A stretch of DNA of 62,145 nt, taken from NCBI GenBank assembly GCA_002898555.1, contig BEHR01000020.1, positions 1-62,145 on the forward strand, written 5' to 3'. Shown here one piece after another: positions 24,222-33,318 of the stretch. The notes beneath the pieces were generated by a model. It made no database searches. It worked only from the letters and a program-made list of their open reading frames with translations, and had not been told where the DNA came from. Each line of letters begins with the position of its first letter. The first letter of the stretch is position 1. Made by a program: the position numbers and the translations under genes. The DNA comes from a bacterium HR15 (GTDB lineage Bacteria; Armatimonadota; Fimbriimonadia; Fimbriimonadales; GBS-DC).

Positions 24222-25178
24222 TCACTCCATGCGCTCACCCGGCTGCGGGCGATAGCCATTGATGAAATCTTTTGCGCTCATGCGGGCACGGTTTTCTGGC
24301 TGAAGCTCCAGGATACGCAGCGCGCCCTCACCACAGGCGACCACAAGCCCCTCCGAGCTGACCGAGAGCAGCGTACCTGCTTTTGCCTCCGCTGCGAAGG
24401 GTTCAGTGAGCAGCGGCTGCGTGCGCCAGAGTTTGAGCAGTTTGCCACGCCAACGAGTCAGTGCGCCCGGCTTTGGGGAGAACGCACGCACCCGATTGTG
24501 GCAGCGCACTGCCGTCTCTTCCCAGCGGATGTAAGTGTCCTCCTTGCGAATCGGCGGGGCGTAGGTGGCTTGCGAATGATCTTGTGGAGTGCGAGTGAGC
24601 GTGCCCGCTTGCAGCTGACGCAGCCCCTCCAGAGCAAGCTCTGCAGCGCGCTCTGCCAAACGCTTTTCCAGCGTGCCGGCATCATCCTCCGGGCAGATCG
24701 GCTCCGCCACCTGGAGATAAATATCGCCCGCGTCCATTTCCGCAACCATCTCCATCAGCGTGACGCCCGTCTCGGTCTCACCGTTTAGAAGCGCGTACTG
24801 GATGGGGGCTGCCCCGCGGTATTTGGGCAGCAGCGAGGCGTGCAAGTTCCAGTTGCCCAAGGGAGCAATTTGCAGTAGTTCAGATGGAAGAATCCTGCCA
24901 TAGGCAGCCAGTATGATCAGGTCGGGCGCAAGGGTGCGTACTTGCTCGATAAATTCGGGATGGCGCGGGCGTTCCGGCGTCCACACAGGCAGTCCGAGTG
25001 ATTCAGCGGTCGCGTGTACGGGTGTTTTCTTGAGCTGCATCCCGCGTCCTGCCGGCTTAGGCGGTTGCGACACCACACCCAGAATCGGGTAGCCCGCCTC
25101 GTGCAGCCGCTTCAGCGTAGGCACGGCGAACTCGCTGGAACCGAAAAAGAGAATGCGCGGTCGCGCCTCAGAGTTCAT
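24222..25178 (-). CDS. fmt: Methionyl-tRNA formyltransferase
   Basis: Start taken at the ATG at 25178 (MNSEARPRILFFGSSEFAVP), which overlaps the def stop by 11 nt. The N-terminal formyltransferase domain has the 10-formyl-THF and catalytic region NWNLHASLLPKYRGAAPIQYALLNGE (Asn, His and, further on, Asp in MDAGDI), followed by the C-terminal OB domain. It formylates initiator Met-tRNA. The overlap with def, which later removes the formyl group, is the usual operon arrangement. Confidence 0.95.
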   Translation of the reverse strand: MNSEARPRILFFGSSEFAVPTLKRLHEAGYPILGVVSQPPKPAGRGMQLKKTPVHATAESLGLPVWTPERPRHPEFIEQVRTLAPDLIILAAYGRILPSELLQIAPLGNWNLHASLLPKYRGAAPIQYALLNGETETGVTLMEMVAEMDAGDIYLQVAEPICPEDDAGTLEKRLAERAAELALEGLRQLQAGTLTRTPQDHSQATYAPPIRKEDTYIRWEETAVRCHNRVRAFSPKPGALTRWRGKLLKLWRTQPLLTEPFAAEAKAGTLLSVSSEGLVVACGEGALRILELQPENRARMSAKDFINGYRPQPGERME

Positions 25179-25722
25179 CTTGCTCGCCCTCGTCGGGCAC
25201 ATCCCAGTGCAATGTTTCGGGAATCACGCGGTCAGTAAAGAGGATCCCATCGAGATGGTCTATTTCGTGCTGTGCGATTCGTGCCTCGATGCCCTTCAGC
25301 TGCAGCTGGATGGGTTTGCCATGCTTATTCAGCCCGCGCAGTAGAATCGCCTCAGGTCGCTTCACATCGCCATATAGACCGGGCAGGCTGAGACAACCTT
25401 CCATGCCGATGACCTGCTCGCTGGATCGCTCCAGAATTTGCGGATTGATGACGACGCGCACAGGTTGCTCCGGTGCTTCGATAATAATCACGCGCAGCAG
25501 CACACCCACCTGCGGCGCCGCCAGCCCGATACCCTGTGCCCGGCGCATGGTGGTCAGCATATGTTCAATCAGGGCATGTAGGTCGGGTGTCATGCGCGAC
25601 ACAGGGCGCGCTCGCTTGCGCAGCACAGGGTCGGGATATTTCACGATCCCGTCGTCCGTACGCTCGTAGAGCCAACGGTACTCCACCGGGATGTCCAGTT
25701 CCAGCAACTTCATCGCTCCCAT
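25168..25722 (-). CDS. def: Peptide deformylase
   Basis: 184 residues with all three family motifs: GIGLAAPQVG, EGCLSLPG (metal-binding Cys) and QHEIDHLDG (two His and catalytic Glu). It removes the N-formyl group from new proteins. The N-terminus has about 25 extra residues before YPDPVLRKRARPV. Start is MGAMKLL, or MKLL three codons later. It is 6 nt behind the LacI-type gene and overlaps fmt. Confidence 0.95.
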   Translation of the reverse strand: MGAMKLLELDIPVEYRWLYERTDDGIVKYPDPVLRKRARPVSRMTPDLHALIEHMLTTMRRAQGIGLAAPQVGVLLRVIIIEAPEQPVRVVINPQILERSSEQVIGMEGCLSLPGLYGDVKRPEAILLRGLNKHGKPIQLQLKGIEARIAQHEIDHLDGILFTDRVIPETLHWDVPDEGEQDEL

Positions 25723-25728
25723 TATACC

Positions 25729-26739
25729 TCATGCCGATTCGCGTGGCACGAGGCGGGATGGCACAATTAGGCGTCGTGGCGAGGGAGAGCGCCCCTCGAT
25801 GAGGTCAATGAGCCGTTGTGTGGCAGCGCGTGCCAGCGCAGCGATGTCGATGGCGACCGAGGTCAGGCTCGGCTCTACGAAGGAGCAGAGCGGTGTATCG
25901 TTGAAGCCGATAAAGGCGATGTCCTCAGGGATTCGCAGCTGATGCCGTTGCGCCTCACGCATCGCGCCAATCGCCAACACATCGTCCAGTGCCAGTACGG
26001 CATCGGGCGCATGCGGAAGGCTCAACAACTCGCACATCGCCCGCGCCCCACCTTGCTCGCTGAACGCACCAAACGCCACCAGACGCGCATCGTAATTCAT
26101 GCCCCATGCTTGGAGCGCGTCACGATAGCCGCGCAGGCGGTCGCGCGTGACGGTCAACCCTGCAGGACCCCCGATATAGGCGATGCGTCGGCGCCCTTGC
26201 TGAAGGAGATACTCGGTTGCCATGCGCGCTGCGCCGATGTTGTCGTTGTCCACCGTGTAGATGGCATCTTCTGGCTCATATCGCCCAATCAGCACGAAAG
26301 GAAAGCCCTCGGCGGTCAAACGAGCGATGCGCTCGTCGCGCGTCTCCGATTCCACCAGAATCAGCCCATCCACTCGGCGAGTGCGCAGCAGCTCCTCATA
26401 GATCGCGCGTTGCCCTTTGACCGTGCGCGCGGCGTCCACACAGAGATGATAACCCTGTTTGCCCGCCTGCTCGATGATGGAGGCGATGAGGGCACTGAAG
26501 AAGGGGTCATGGGCGAGCGCAGTGGGTGCACGATGCACAACCAGCCCCAGCAGGCGCGTGCGTTGCGCCCGCAGCGACTGTGCCCGCGCGTCAGGCACAT
26601 AACCCAGCGCTTCCACCACTGCCAGCACCCGTTGGCGAAGTTCCTCGTTCACCTGCGGGTCATTATTCAGCACGCGCGAGACCGTCGCCTGGGAGACCCG
26701 CGCCAGCCGGGCAATCTCCGTCTGTCTGATTTCCGCCAT
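25729..26739 (-). CDS. LacI-family transcriptional regulator
   Basis: 336 residues. The N-terminal HTH and hinge helix read TEIARLARVSQATVSRVLNN and DARAQSLRAQRT. The sugar-binding-like core includes DGLILVES, AAYLLQQGRR-type helix and VFGAF/DDVLAIGAM segments, ending with the usual SLTSVAIDIAALARAATQRL. It heads the lacI-def-fmt-SRAP unit, which is odd for a catabolite-type regulator. It is divergent from the D-aminoacylase gene, the more likely target. A palindrome at its predicted transcription start suggests self-control. Confidence 0.9.
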   Translation of the reverse strand: MAEIRQTEIARLARVSQATVSRVLNNDPQVNEELRQRVLAVVEALGYVPDARAQSLRAQRTRLLGLVVHRAPTALAHDPFFSALIASIIEQAGKQGYHLCVDAARTVKGQRAIYEELLRTRRVDGLILVESETRDERIARLTAEGFPFVLIGRYEPEDAIYTVDNDNIGAARMATEYLLQQGRRRIAYIGGPAGLTVTRDRLRGYRDALQAWGMNYDARLVAFGAFSEQGGARAMCELLSLPHAPDAVLALDDVLAIGAMREAQRHQLRIPEDIAFIGFNDTPLCSFVEPSLTSVAIDIAALARAATQRLIDLIEGRSPSPRRLIVPSRLVPRESA

Positions 26740-26753
26740 GTGCTTCCCCTATG

Positions 26754-26767
26754 AGAATACGAATTCT
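26754..26767 (-). promoter_or_regulatory. Candidate LacI-type operator
   Basis: AGAAT-ACGA-ATTCT is an imperfect-centre palindrome with 5-bp arms, located about where transcription of the regulator should start given the -10 at 26779-26774. It also lies in the only space shared with the divergent D-aminoacylase gene. Confidence 0.35.
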
Positions 26768-26773
26768 ACCTTT

Positions 26774-26779
26774 ATTATA
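26774..26779 (-). promoter_or_regulatory. -10 box of the lacI-def-fmt unit
   Basis: TATAAT on the minus strand inside TGTGCTATAAT, the same extended -10 context as in the promoters at 9961 and 20208. No good -35 is seen. Confidence 0.55.
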
Positions 26780-26810
26780 GCACAGTCCCACAACAGGTAT
26801 CCTATTCCCT

Positions 26811-28445
26811 ATGCAAGGCGAAAACGCGCGTTGCGACATTCTTTTGCGAGGTGGCATCGTGTATGATGGCACGGGCGCGCCGGGCGGCTGTGCCGATATC
26901 GCTATCACCGACGAGCGCATCGTCGCCATCGGTGAGCTGGATAACTGGCAGGCGGGCATGGTCGTGAATGTGGAGGGGCTGTGCGTCGCACCCGCTTTTA
27001 TTGACATTCATACGCATTCTGACTTCTCGCTGCTGCACCATCCTGAACAGCTCAGCATGGTCTATCAGGGTATCGGCACGCAGGTGATGGGCAACTGCGG
27101 GCTGGGCGTGGCGCAGACCGATGCCTCGCCCCGCTTCCAACAGGAGCAGCGATGGCTTAAACCCTATGGTGTGGAGGTGGACTGGAACCGCTTCGAGGAG
27201 CACCTGAAACGCGTGGAGGATCAGGGGGTCGGCACAAACATTATCTTTCTATGCGCCCACGGCACACTGCGCAAAAAAGTGATGCACTTCGACCAGCGCG
27301 CTCCCACCGCAGAGGAACTGGCGGCGATGCAGCGCGAGGTGGCGGTCTGCATGGAGGCGGGCGCGTGGGGCTTCTCCACAGGACTGGAGTATGTGCCCGG
27401 CTGCTATGCTGACACGCAGGAACTCATCGAACTGGCGAAGGTCGCTGCCGAATACGGCGGTTTCTACGCCACCCACCTGCGCAGTGAGGGTGACCAACTT
27501 ATCGAGAGCGTCGCAGAGGCAATCCAGATCGCTGAACAAGCAGAGCTGTCCTTACAACTTTCGCATCACAAAGCGGAAGGGCATCGCAACTGGGGCAAGG
27601 TGCATCAAACGCTGCAGATGGTCTCCGATGCCATCCAGCGCGGGCTCGATGTGATGCTGGATGTGTATCCCTACACCGCGTATCAGACCTCGATGGCAGT
27701 CGCCTGTCTGCCAAGCTGGGTGTTGAGTGGCGAGCCGAAAGAGGTGGTGGAACGCCTGCGCGACCCTGACATCCGTTTGCGCATCTTGCAGGAGATGCGT
27801 GAACGCCACGATGACTGGGAAACGGCAATTATCGGCTCGGTGCCGGGCAATCGTGCGCTGCAAGGGCTGTCCGTCGCACAGGCAGCCGCGGAGGCAGGGC
27901 AATCACCTGAAGAGTTCGTGCTGGATTTACTGCTACAGGAAGGGCTGTTCGTGAGTGTGGCATGCTTCAATCTCAGCGAGGAGGACCTGCGCACTGTGTT
28001 GCGCTATCCGCTCACAATGATTGGCTCCGATGGAGTCGGTTATGACCCCGCCAAAATGAACGCGGAGCGTCCTCATCCGCGCTGCTATGGCACCTTCCCG
28101 CGCGTGTTGCGCCACTATGTGCGAGAGGAGAGCCTGCTCACACTGGAGGAAGCCATTTTCAAAATGACAGGGCTTCCTGCCGCGCGATTGAGGCTCACCG
28201 ATCGGGGTATCTTGCAACCGGGCGCATACGCCGATATCGTGGTGTTCGACTATGCCCGCATCACCGACCGCGCCACCTTCCGCGAGCCGCACCAACTGGC
28301 AGAAGGCGTGGTACATCTTCTCCTGAACGGACGCTGGGTGCTGCGCGACGGACATCACACCGGCGCACGCGCGGGTAAAGTGTTGAGGAAGGATAAGCAG
28401 ACAAAGCCTACAAATAGCCACATAACATCCCTTGGCTCCGAGTGA
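26811..28445 (+). CDS. N-acyl-D-amino-acid deacylase (D-aminoacylase)
   Basis: 544-residue amidohydrolase. N-terminal DILLRGGIVYDGTGAPG; metal site FIDIHTHSDFS (about residues 63-73); GNCGLGVAQ; FSTGLEYVPG; YATHLRSEGD; LQLSHHKAEGHRNWG; IGSDGVGYDP; and the end RGILQPGAYADIVVFD. This set is specific to D-aminoacylases, which release D-amino acids from N-acyl forms. No SD precedes the ATG; a TATCCT box lies 7 nt upstream, so the mRNA may be leaderless. The 3' end overlaps the convergent methyltransferase by 91 bp. Confidence 0.9.
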   Translation: MQGENARCDILLRGGIVYDGTGAPGGCADIAITDERIVAIGELDNWQAGMVVNVEGLCVAPAFIDIHTHSDFSLLHHPEQLSMVYQGIGTQVMGNCGLGVAQTDASPRFQQEQRWLKPYGVEVDWNRFEEHLKRVEDQGVGTNIIFLCAHGTLRKKVMHFDQRAPTAEELAAMQREVAVCMEAGAWGFSTGLEYVPGCYADTQELIELAKVAAEYGGFYATHLRSEGDQLIESVAEAIQIAEQAELSLQLSHHKAEGHRNWGKVHQTLQMVSDAIQRGLDVMLDVYPYTAYQTSMAVACLPSWVLSGEPKEVVERLRDPDIRLRILQEMRERHDDWETAIIGSVPGNRALQGLSVAQAAAEAGQSPEEFVLDLLLQEGLFVSVACFNLSEEDLRTVLRYPLTMIGSDGVGYDPAKMNAERPHPRCYGTFPRVLRHYVREESLLTLEEAIFKMTGLPAARLRLTDRGILQPGAYADIVVFDYARITDRATFREPHQLAEGVVHLLLNGRWVLRDGHHTGARAGKVLRKDKQTKPTNSHITSLGSE

Positions 28446-29302
28446 GGCAGCTCCTCACGCACCCCATTGCTCTGCTGGAGTTTCTCTATTAATCGCGGGC
28501 GGTAGCGAACAGGGCGATTCTTGATTAAACCTTTTCGTGGAGTGCGAGGCTTATAGAAGATCAGGACATAGGAATGGACATTCATCGCTTGATAAGGCTT
28601 GACGCCAAAGGGACGAAACCCCCCGGAACGGTAGTATCGCCAGACATAGAGGTCGAACAGGTCAAATCCACGCTCCTGCATGAGCCAAATAACATCCGCA
28701 TGGAGAGGCAAAACGAGACGACTACGCGCAATGCGATAATCCGCCACAAAAATCGCGACATAGCGCTCCGGTTTCAACACACGTTTCATCTCGTCAAAGG
28801 CGATACTCAATTCCGCAAGGAATTGTTCATAATCCTCTATGGTGCTCAGGTCGTCCGGAAGATCAGAGTAGCGAATCATATCGGCATAAGGAATATCGGT
28901 TACGATAGCATCCGCGCATTCTGAGAGGAGGGGAAGGGCGCGCGCATCGCCTCGAATGAGGAGCTGCTGTTCGGTGGCAGGGGCTTCTTCGAAGAGTGAG
29001 CCAACTAACGCGCGAAGTTTCTTTTGGGCAACGACCAACGCTTGGGGATTGATATCGATGTTGATGGATCGGCGCTGCCGAAGAGCACACTCGACGGCAA
29101 CCGTGCCGCCTCCTGCAAACGGATCAATCACCAGCTCCCCTGGCGCGCTCAGCCGCTCCACGAACGCGCCCATGACCTGCGGTAAGATTTTCGTAGGATA
29201 GTCCGCCACATTGTGCGGAAAGGGCACGGTCGCCTCACGCCCCAGATCAATCACCGACTTATAGCCCACCTTCGCTGGATCCAGCACCTGATGCTCGAGC
29301 AT
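28355..29302 (-). CDS. DNA (N4/N6) methyltransferase, stand-alone
   Basis: Start taken at MLEHQVLDPAKVG (29302), preceded by AAGGTGG. Motif X/I, LVIDPFAGGGTVAVEC (about residues 58-73), precedes the catalytic motif IV, VTDIPYADM, so the order is I then IV. DIPY instead of DPPY/SPPY is unusual. There is no visible target-recognition domain of the usual size and no restriction gene alongside, so it is an orphan enzyme, or possibly an RNA methylase of the same fold. The last ~30 residues overlap the D-aminoacylase gene. Methylated sequence unknown. Confidence 0.7.
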   Translation of the reverse strand: MLEHQVLDPAKVGYKSVIDLGREATVPFPHNVADYPTKILPQVMGAFVERLSAPGELVIDPFAGGGTVAVECALRQRRSINIDINPQALVVAQKKLRALVGSLFEEAPATEQQLLIRGDARALPLLSECADAIVTDIPYADMIRYSDLPDDLSTIEDYEQFLAELSIAFDEMKRVLKPERYVAIFVADYRIARSRLVLPLHADVIWLMQERGFDLFDLYVWRYYRSGGFRPFGVKPYQAMNVHSYVLIFYKPRTPRKGLIKNRPVRYRPRLIEKLQQSNGVREELPHSEPRDVMWLFVGFVCLSFLNTLPARAPV

Positions 29303-29391
29303 AGGAACCACCTTTAGTATACCTAACGGCTACAAGGCAAGCGAGTTTCAGAGGACATTTGTCCGCGCGTTTCAGGTATCCTCAAAGGAGC

Positions 29392-30153
29392 ATGGGGAGC
29401 GTGCTAACAGAGGTGGAGCGTGGGAGATTGCCCGCGGTGAGTATTTTAGGCGTGCGTGTGCATCGCATGGGCATGGAGGATGTTTTACGCTGCATCGAGC
29501 AATGGATTGCCGAGCGGATTCCTCGCATGGTGATTACCGCGGATGCAAACGCGCTGGTGTTAGCACAGCAAGATAGCGAGTTCCGCACGCTCCTGCAAGC
29601 CGCTGATTTGGTCACGCCCGATGGTGCGGGGCTGCTCTGGGCGGCGCGACGGCTGAAGCAACCCTTCCCGGAGCGCGTGCCCGGCGTGGAACTCGTGGCG
29701 CAGTTAGTACGCTTGAGCCATGAGCGAGGTTATCGGCTCTACTTTGTGGGGGCAGCGCCGGGCGTGGCGCAACGCGCAGCACAAGCCCTGCAGCAATTGT
29801 TCCCGAACGCGCACATCGTGGGCATCGATCACGGCTACTTCCACCCCGACGAGGAGCCTGTGCTCCTAAGGCGCATTACGGCTGCATCTCCGGATGTGTT
29901 GCTGGTCGGAATGGGTATGCCCCGTCAAGAGAAGTGGATTGCCCGCTACAAAGCGCAGCTCGGGGTGCCAGTGTCGATAGGGGTGGGTGGCAGCTTCGAT
30001 GTGTATGCGGGCGTGGTGAGGCGTGCCCCGCGCTGGATGCAGCGATCCGGGCTGGAATGGCTCTGGCGACTGCTACACGACCCGCGCAAGATTACCAAAG
30101 TGCGCAACCTGCCCCGATTCGTGTGGCTGGTGTGGCGGGAATCGCGCTGCTAA
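29392..30153 (+). CDS. WecG/TagA/CpsF family glycosyltransferase
   Basis: Start at the ATG at 29392 next to AAAGGAG; a TTG at 29359 is an alternative. The GT26 core is complete: VITADANALVLAQQD, LVTPDGAGLLWAARRL (catalytic Asp region), RVPGVELV, LYFVGAAPGVAQRAAQ, DVLLVGMGMPRQEKW and SIGVGGSFDVYAGVVRRAP. Relatives add ManNAc-type sugars to polyprenyl-PP-GlcNAc in teichoic-acid or common-antigen synthesis. With the LCP gene nearby it suggests a wall or surface glycan pathway. Confidence 0.92.
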   Translation: MGSVLTEVERGRLPAVSILGVRVHRMGMEDVLRCIEQWIAERIPRMVITADANALVLAQQDSEFRTLLQAADLVTPDGAGLLWAARRLKQPFPERVPGVELVAQLVRLSHERGYRLYFVGAAPGVAQRAAQALQQLFPNAHIVGIDHGYFHPDEEPVLLRRITAASPDVLLVGMGMPRQEKWIARYKAQLGVPVSIGVGGSFDVYAGVVRRAPRWMQRSGLEWLWRLLHDPRKITKVRNLPRFVWLVWRESRC

Positions 30154-30183
30154 GAGGGGCGCATGGTGAGTAGAACCCACTTG

Positions 30184-31344
30184 CTACTCGCCATAGGTTG
30201 CGATGTGTCTTAGGATGGTGCGCACCTGCTCGCGGGTGGGTTGTACAGGATTGAACAGGATGGAGCCGTCCGCGAAAGTGAGATCGGTCAACTGCTCCAG
30301 TGCCTCCTCGGAGACACGAATATCGAGGTCAAACAGATGCGCAGGAATGCCGATATCGCTCATCAGCTGGCGCACGCGTAAGACAGTATCTTCCGGTGTT
30401 TCCACCCCCATCGCCTGCGCGATTTGCTCGAATCGGTCTCGGCGGCTCTCCAGATTGAACTCCATCGCGTGGGGCAGCGCAAGGGCGCAGCATAGCCCGT
30501 GCGGCAGGTCATACAGACCACCAATGGCATGCGCTATCGCATGGGCTAATCCCACCATGCTGTTATTAAACGCCGCGCCTGCAATCGTGGCGGCAAATGC
30601 CATCGCAGCACGCGCCTCGATATCGGCGGCGCCGTTCGCCACCGCACGCGGCAGATAATGCAGAATCAACCGAATCGCTTCCAACGCCAAGATATCGGAC
30701 ATGGGGTTTGCCTGCAGGTCGACAATCGCCTCAATCGCGTGGGTGAGTGCGTCCATCCCCGTTTGCGCGGTGGGCGCAGGAGGCAGGCGACGCGACAGCT
30801 CCGGGTCCACGATTGCCAGATGAGGTGCGAGATAACGGCTCAATACGGGCATCTTCTGACGACGCTCCGTGTGGGTGAACATCGCGATGAAAGTCACTTC
30901 GCTCCCTGTGCCCGCCGTGGTCGGGATAGCGATCAGCGGCTTGCACATTCCCGGAACGGTGTCGGTACCCTCGTAATCCAGCACACGCCCACCATAGGTG
31001 CGCAGCACATTGATCAATTTCGCGCTGTCCATCACACTGCCGCCTCCGACCCCGATGACTATATCCTTCTCCTGCGCCATCGGCACGGCTGCCTCGATGC
31101 ATTCAATGGTCGGGTTGGGCTGCACCGAGTCGTAGATCTCGTACCACACACCCGCTTCCTGCAGCTGGGTTTCGACGGGCGTGGTCAGTCCCGCGCCGCG
31201 CACGCCCCTATCTGTCACGATGAGCGCGCTCTGCCAGCCCTGCAAGCTGCACTCAAAGCTGAGATTACCTGTTGCGCCCACACCAAACAGCAGTCGCGTG
31301 GGCATCTCGAAGCCGAATATCTGCTCCCACATAGCGAAAGCCAT
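30184..31344 (-). CDS. Iron-containing alcohol dehydrogenase
   Basis: Start at MAFAMWEQIFGFEMP (31344); no strong SD, so it could be a few codons off. The group III ADH hallmarks are present: NAD site VIGVGGGSVMDSAK, IPTTAGTGSEVT, metal ligands in GMDALTHAIEA and GLAHAIAHAIGGLYDLPHG. The family reduces aldehydes or oxidises alcohols with NAD(P) and Fe(II). The substrate cannot be read. It is convergent with the WecG gene. Confidence 0.93.
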   Translation of the reverse strand: MAFAMWEQIFGFEMPTRLLFGVGATGNLSFECSLQGWQSALIVTDRGVRGAGLTTPVETQLQEAGVWYEIYDSVQPNPTIECIEAAVPMAQEKDIVIGVGGGSVMDSAKLINVLRTYGGRVLDYEGTDTVPGMCKPLIAIPTTAGTGSEVTFIAMFTHTERRQKMPVLSRYLAPHLAIVDPELSRRLPPAPTAQTGMDALTHAIEAIVDLQANPMSDILALEAIRLILHYLPRAVANGAADIEARAAMAFAATIAGAAFNNSMVGLAHAIAHAIGGLYDLPHGLCCALALPHAMEFNLESRRDRFEQIAQAMGVETPEDTVLRVRQLMSDIGIPAHLFDLDIRVSEEALEQLTDLTFADGSILFNPVQPTREQVRTILRHIATYGE

Positions 31345-31489
31345 TGTTTCGAGAGTGCCCGCCCTTCTCCTGCGTGCCAATCTTCCCGTTGCCTCCGCCC
31401 CCAGCCTCATCTAAGGAGGCATTTCCCCTTACATCATTGGCGAAGCCCTTCACAGAAGGCATGGCAGCGGGGGTATACTGTATGCACCG

Positions 31490-32506
31490 ATGGTCACGCT
31501 ACGCAGGGATGGGCAACGAGGCAGATGGAGGCGCCCGGCACGGAGGCGCGCGCGGCGCATCCTCTGGACAATCTTCTGGGTCATTTTCTGGCTGTGTGGC
31601 TTGCTGTTGGGCGCGGCGTTAGGCTATCTCTCCTTTGCGGGCGAGGGTAGTGTACGCCGTGCCATTATCGCCTATGTGCGGGGCGAAACCAAGCCGGAGG
31701 TCGCCTTCCCCGCACAGGATACCGTCACGGTATTAGTGGTCGGGGCGGATGAGAACCGCGACCGACGCAAGCGCGTGGTTCAAACAGCGGCACGCACCGA
31801 TACCATCATGCTCGCGCGATTCGATTTTCGCAATCGTCGCATCGATGCCCTGTCTATCCCACGCGACACGCTCGTGCGCATTCCCCGCCACGGCTGGGGC
31901 AAAATTAACGCTGCCCATGTATTGGGCGGTCCGCAACTGCTCACCGAGACGGTCAGCACCCTCCTGGGCAATATCAAGATCGACCACCTCGTGATTGTGA
32001 GCTACAAGGCGTTCGAGGAGGCGGTCGACGCGATGGGCGGTGTGACCATCGAGGTCGAGAAGCCGATGCATTACCACGACAACTGGGGCGACCTCCATAT
32101 CGATCTGGAACCGGGCGTGCAACACCTGAACGGGAAGCAGGCACTGGGCTATGTGCGCTTCCGCCATACCGATAGCGACTTCCACCGCATCGAGCGTCAG
32201 CAGAAGTTCCTGCGCGCGGTCAAAGAACGGTTGAAACTGCCCTCCGTGTGGATGCGGGCGCCCTACATCCTGAACGCGGCGCTGCGCAACACACGCACCA
32301 CGCTGGAGTATGAACAGATTCTTGCGCTGGCGCTGTTCGCTCGCGAGCTGCCCCAAGAGAACATTCGCACCGAGACGCTGCCTGTGCGCAATGGACGCGG
32401 CACCGACCTAATTGTGAAGCGCGAGGAAGCCGCGCAGCTCCTGCGCGAGATGGGCTTCTGGAGCGACAACCAGCTTTCCTACGGTCATCTGCCCTCCTCA
32501 CAATGA
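31490..32506 (+). CDS. LytR-CpsA-Psr (LCP) family protein
   Basis: 338 residues: an Arg-rich cytoplasmic N-terminus (1-24), one TM helix (25-46) and an extracytoplasmic LCP domain with LVVGADE, ARTDTIMLARFDFRNRRIDALSIPRD, GWGKINAAHVLGG and YVRFRHTDSDFHRIERQQKFL. The conserved Arg and Asp residues bind the pyrophosphate of polyprenyl-linked glycans. LCP enzymes attach glycopolymers to peptidoglycan or proteins. TATACT ends 10 nt before the ATG and there is no SD, so the mRNA is probably leaderless. The stop overlaps the next gene by 4 nt. Confidence 0.92.
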   Translation: MVTLRRDGQRGRWRRPARRRARRILWTIFWVIFWLCGLLLGAALGYLSFAGEGSVRRAIIAYVRGETKPEVAFPAQDTVTVLVVGADENRDRRKRVVQTAARTDTIMLARFDFRNRRIDALSIPRDTLVRIPRHGWGKINAAHVLGGPQLLTETVSTLLGNIKIDHLVIVSYKAFEEAVDAMGGVTIEVEKPMHYHDNWGDLHIDLEPGVQHLNGKQALGYVRFRHTDSDFHRIERQQKFLRAVKERLKLPSVWMRAPYILNAALRNTRTTLEYEQILALALFARELPQENIRTETLPVRNGRGTDLIVKREEAAQLLREMGFWSDNQLSYGHLPSSQ

Positions 32507-33285
32507 ACCGTTCTGGCTTAACCCGACTGGAGAAAATGGCTATTAGCGCGGCCATCGTGGTTGTGCTATTGGTGTTGATCCCGCTCTACCAGCAGCTGGT
32601 CGACATCAAGCGCACAGCGGACTGCCTCTCGAATCTGAAGGAAATTGCCACCGCGCTGAATCTGTATGAGATGGATTATGGTGGTGCATTGCCTATCGCC
32701 TACTATGCCCGTGCGGATGGACAGCCACAACAGGATGCCCATGGTCGCCCGCTGACATGGGTACTCGGTATCAGCGGCTATGCCCACAAGGATCTGGCGC
32801 GTATCTTGCTCTGTCCCGCCGATCCCTTGCAGGGCAGCACCAAAATCACCCATCCGCGCAATCCTCAACAGGTGCTTGGGCTGTCCTATGGCTTCTACGC
32901 CCCGCTTTCTGGACGCAAGGTGTCCGACCTCGCGCAGCCGGGGCTGACCGTGCTGATTGCCGACAGTGTGGCAGGGGGTCAGCTCGGCACGATAGACCCG
33001 ATCCCGCTGGCAAATGGCAACGACGGCTTCCTGCTAAGCTTCGATGATGGGCTGTTCATGCCCACCGCACGCAGCCGTTTCATTGCACGACTGGCGGTCT
33101 GGCGTATTCGGAATGAGAACGGGTGGCAAACGGGCAACCTACGCGCCTTCCACGGCAAAGGCGTCAATGTATTGCACGCAGACGGGCATGTCGCCACCCT
33201 TGATCCTGCTATCGTGCGACTGGAACGCGACCCCGATGGCAAATTAAAACCGCCTTGGGGCGTGCCTGAACCGCGCAGACGATAG
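32503..33285 (+). CDS. DUF1559-like pseudopilin relative with H-X9-DG end
   Basis: 260 residues. The N-terminal LTRLEKMAISAAIVVVLLVLIPL is a single membrane helix preceded by an E-K pair, like a type IV pilin without a normal GFTLIE site. After it come SNLKEIATALNLYEMDYGG and, near the end, FHGKGVNVLHADGHV, the H-X9-DG pattern of DUF1559-type proteins common in Planctomycetota and Armatimonadota. It probably sits in the envelope; its partner complex is unknown. The ATG overlaps the LCP stop (ATGA). Confidence 0.7.
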   Translation: MNRSGLTRLEKMAISAAIVVVLLVLIPLYQQLVDIKRTADCLSNLKEIATALNLYEMDYGGALPIAYYARADGQPQQDAHGRPLTWVLGISGYAHKDLARILLCPADPLQGSTKITHPRNPQQVLGLSYGFYAPLSGRKVSDLAQPGLTVLIADSVAGGQLGTIDPIPLANGNDGFLLSFDDGLFMPTARSRFIARLAVWRIRNENGWQTGNLRAFHGKGVNVLHADGHVATLDPAIVRLERDPDGKLKPPWGVPEPRRR

Positions 33286-33318
33286 GGTATACTTCTTCGG
33301 CTGAGAGGGCAGCAAACG

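Noticed and set aside
23529-24788. Plus-strand open frame of 419 codons
   Set aside because: It lies opposite SRAP and fmt, whose motifs are complete; the plus-strand translation is Arg/His-rich noise.
25816-26754. Plus-strand frame of 312 codons
   Set aside because: It is antisense to the LacI-family regulator.
30658-31650. Plus-strand frame of 330 codons
   Set aside because: It is antisense to the iron ADH gene and then out of frame with the LCP gene.
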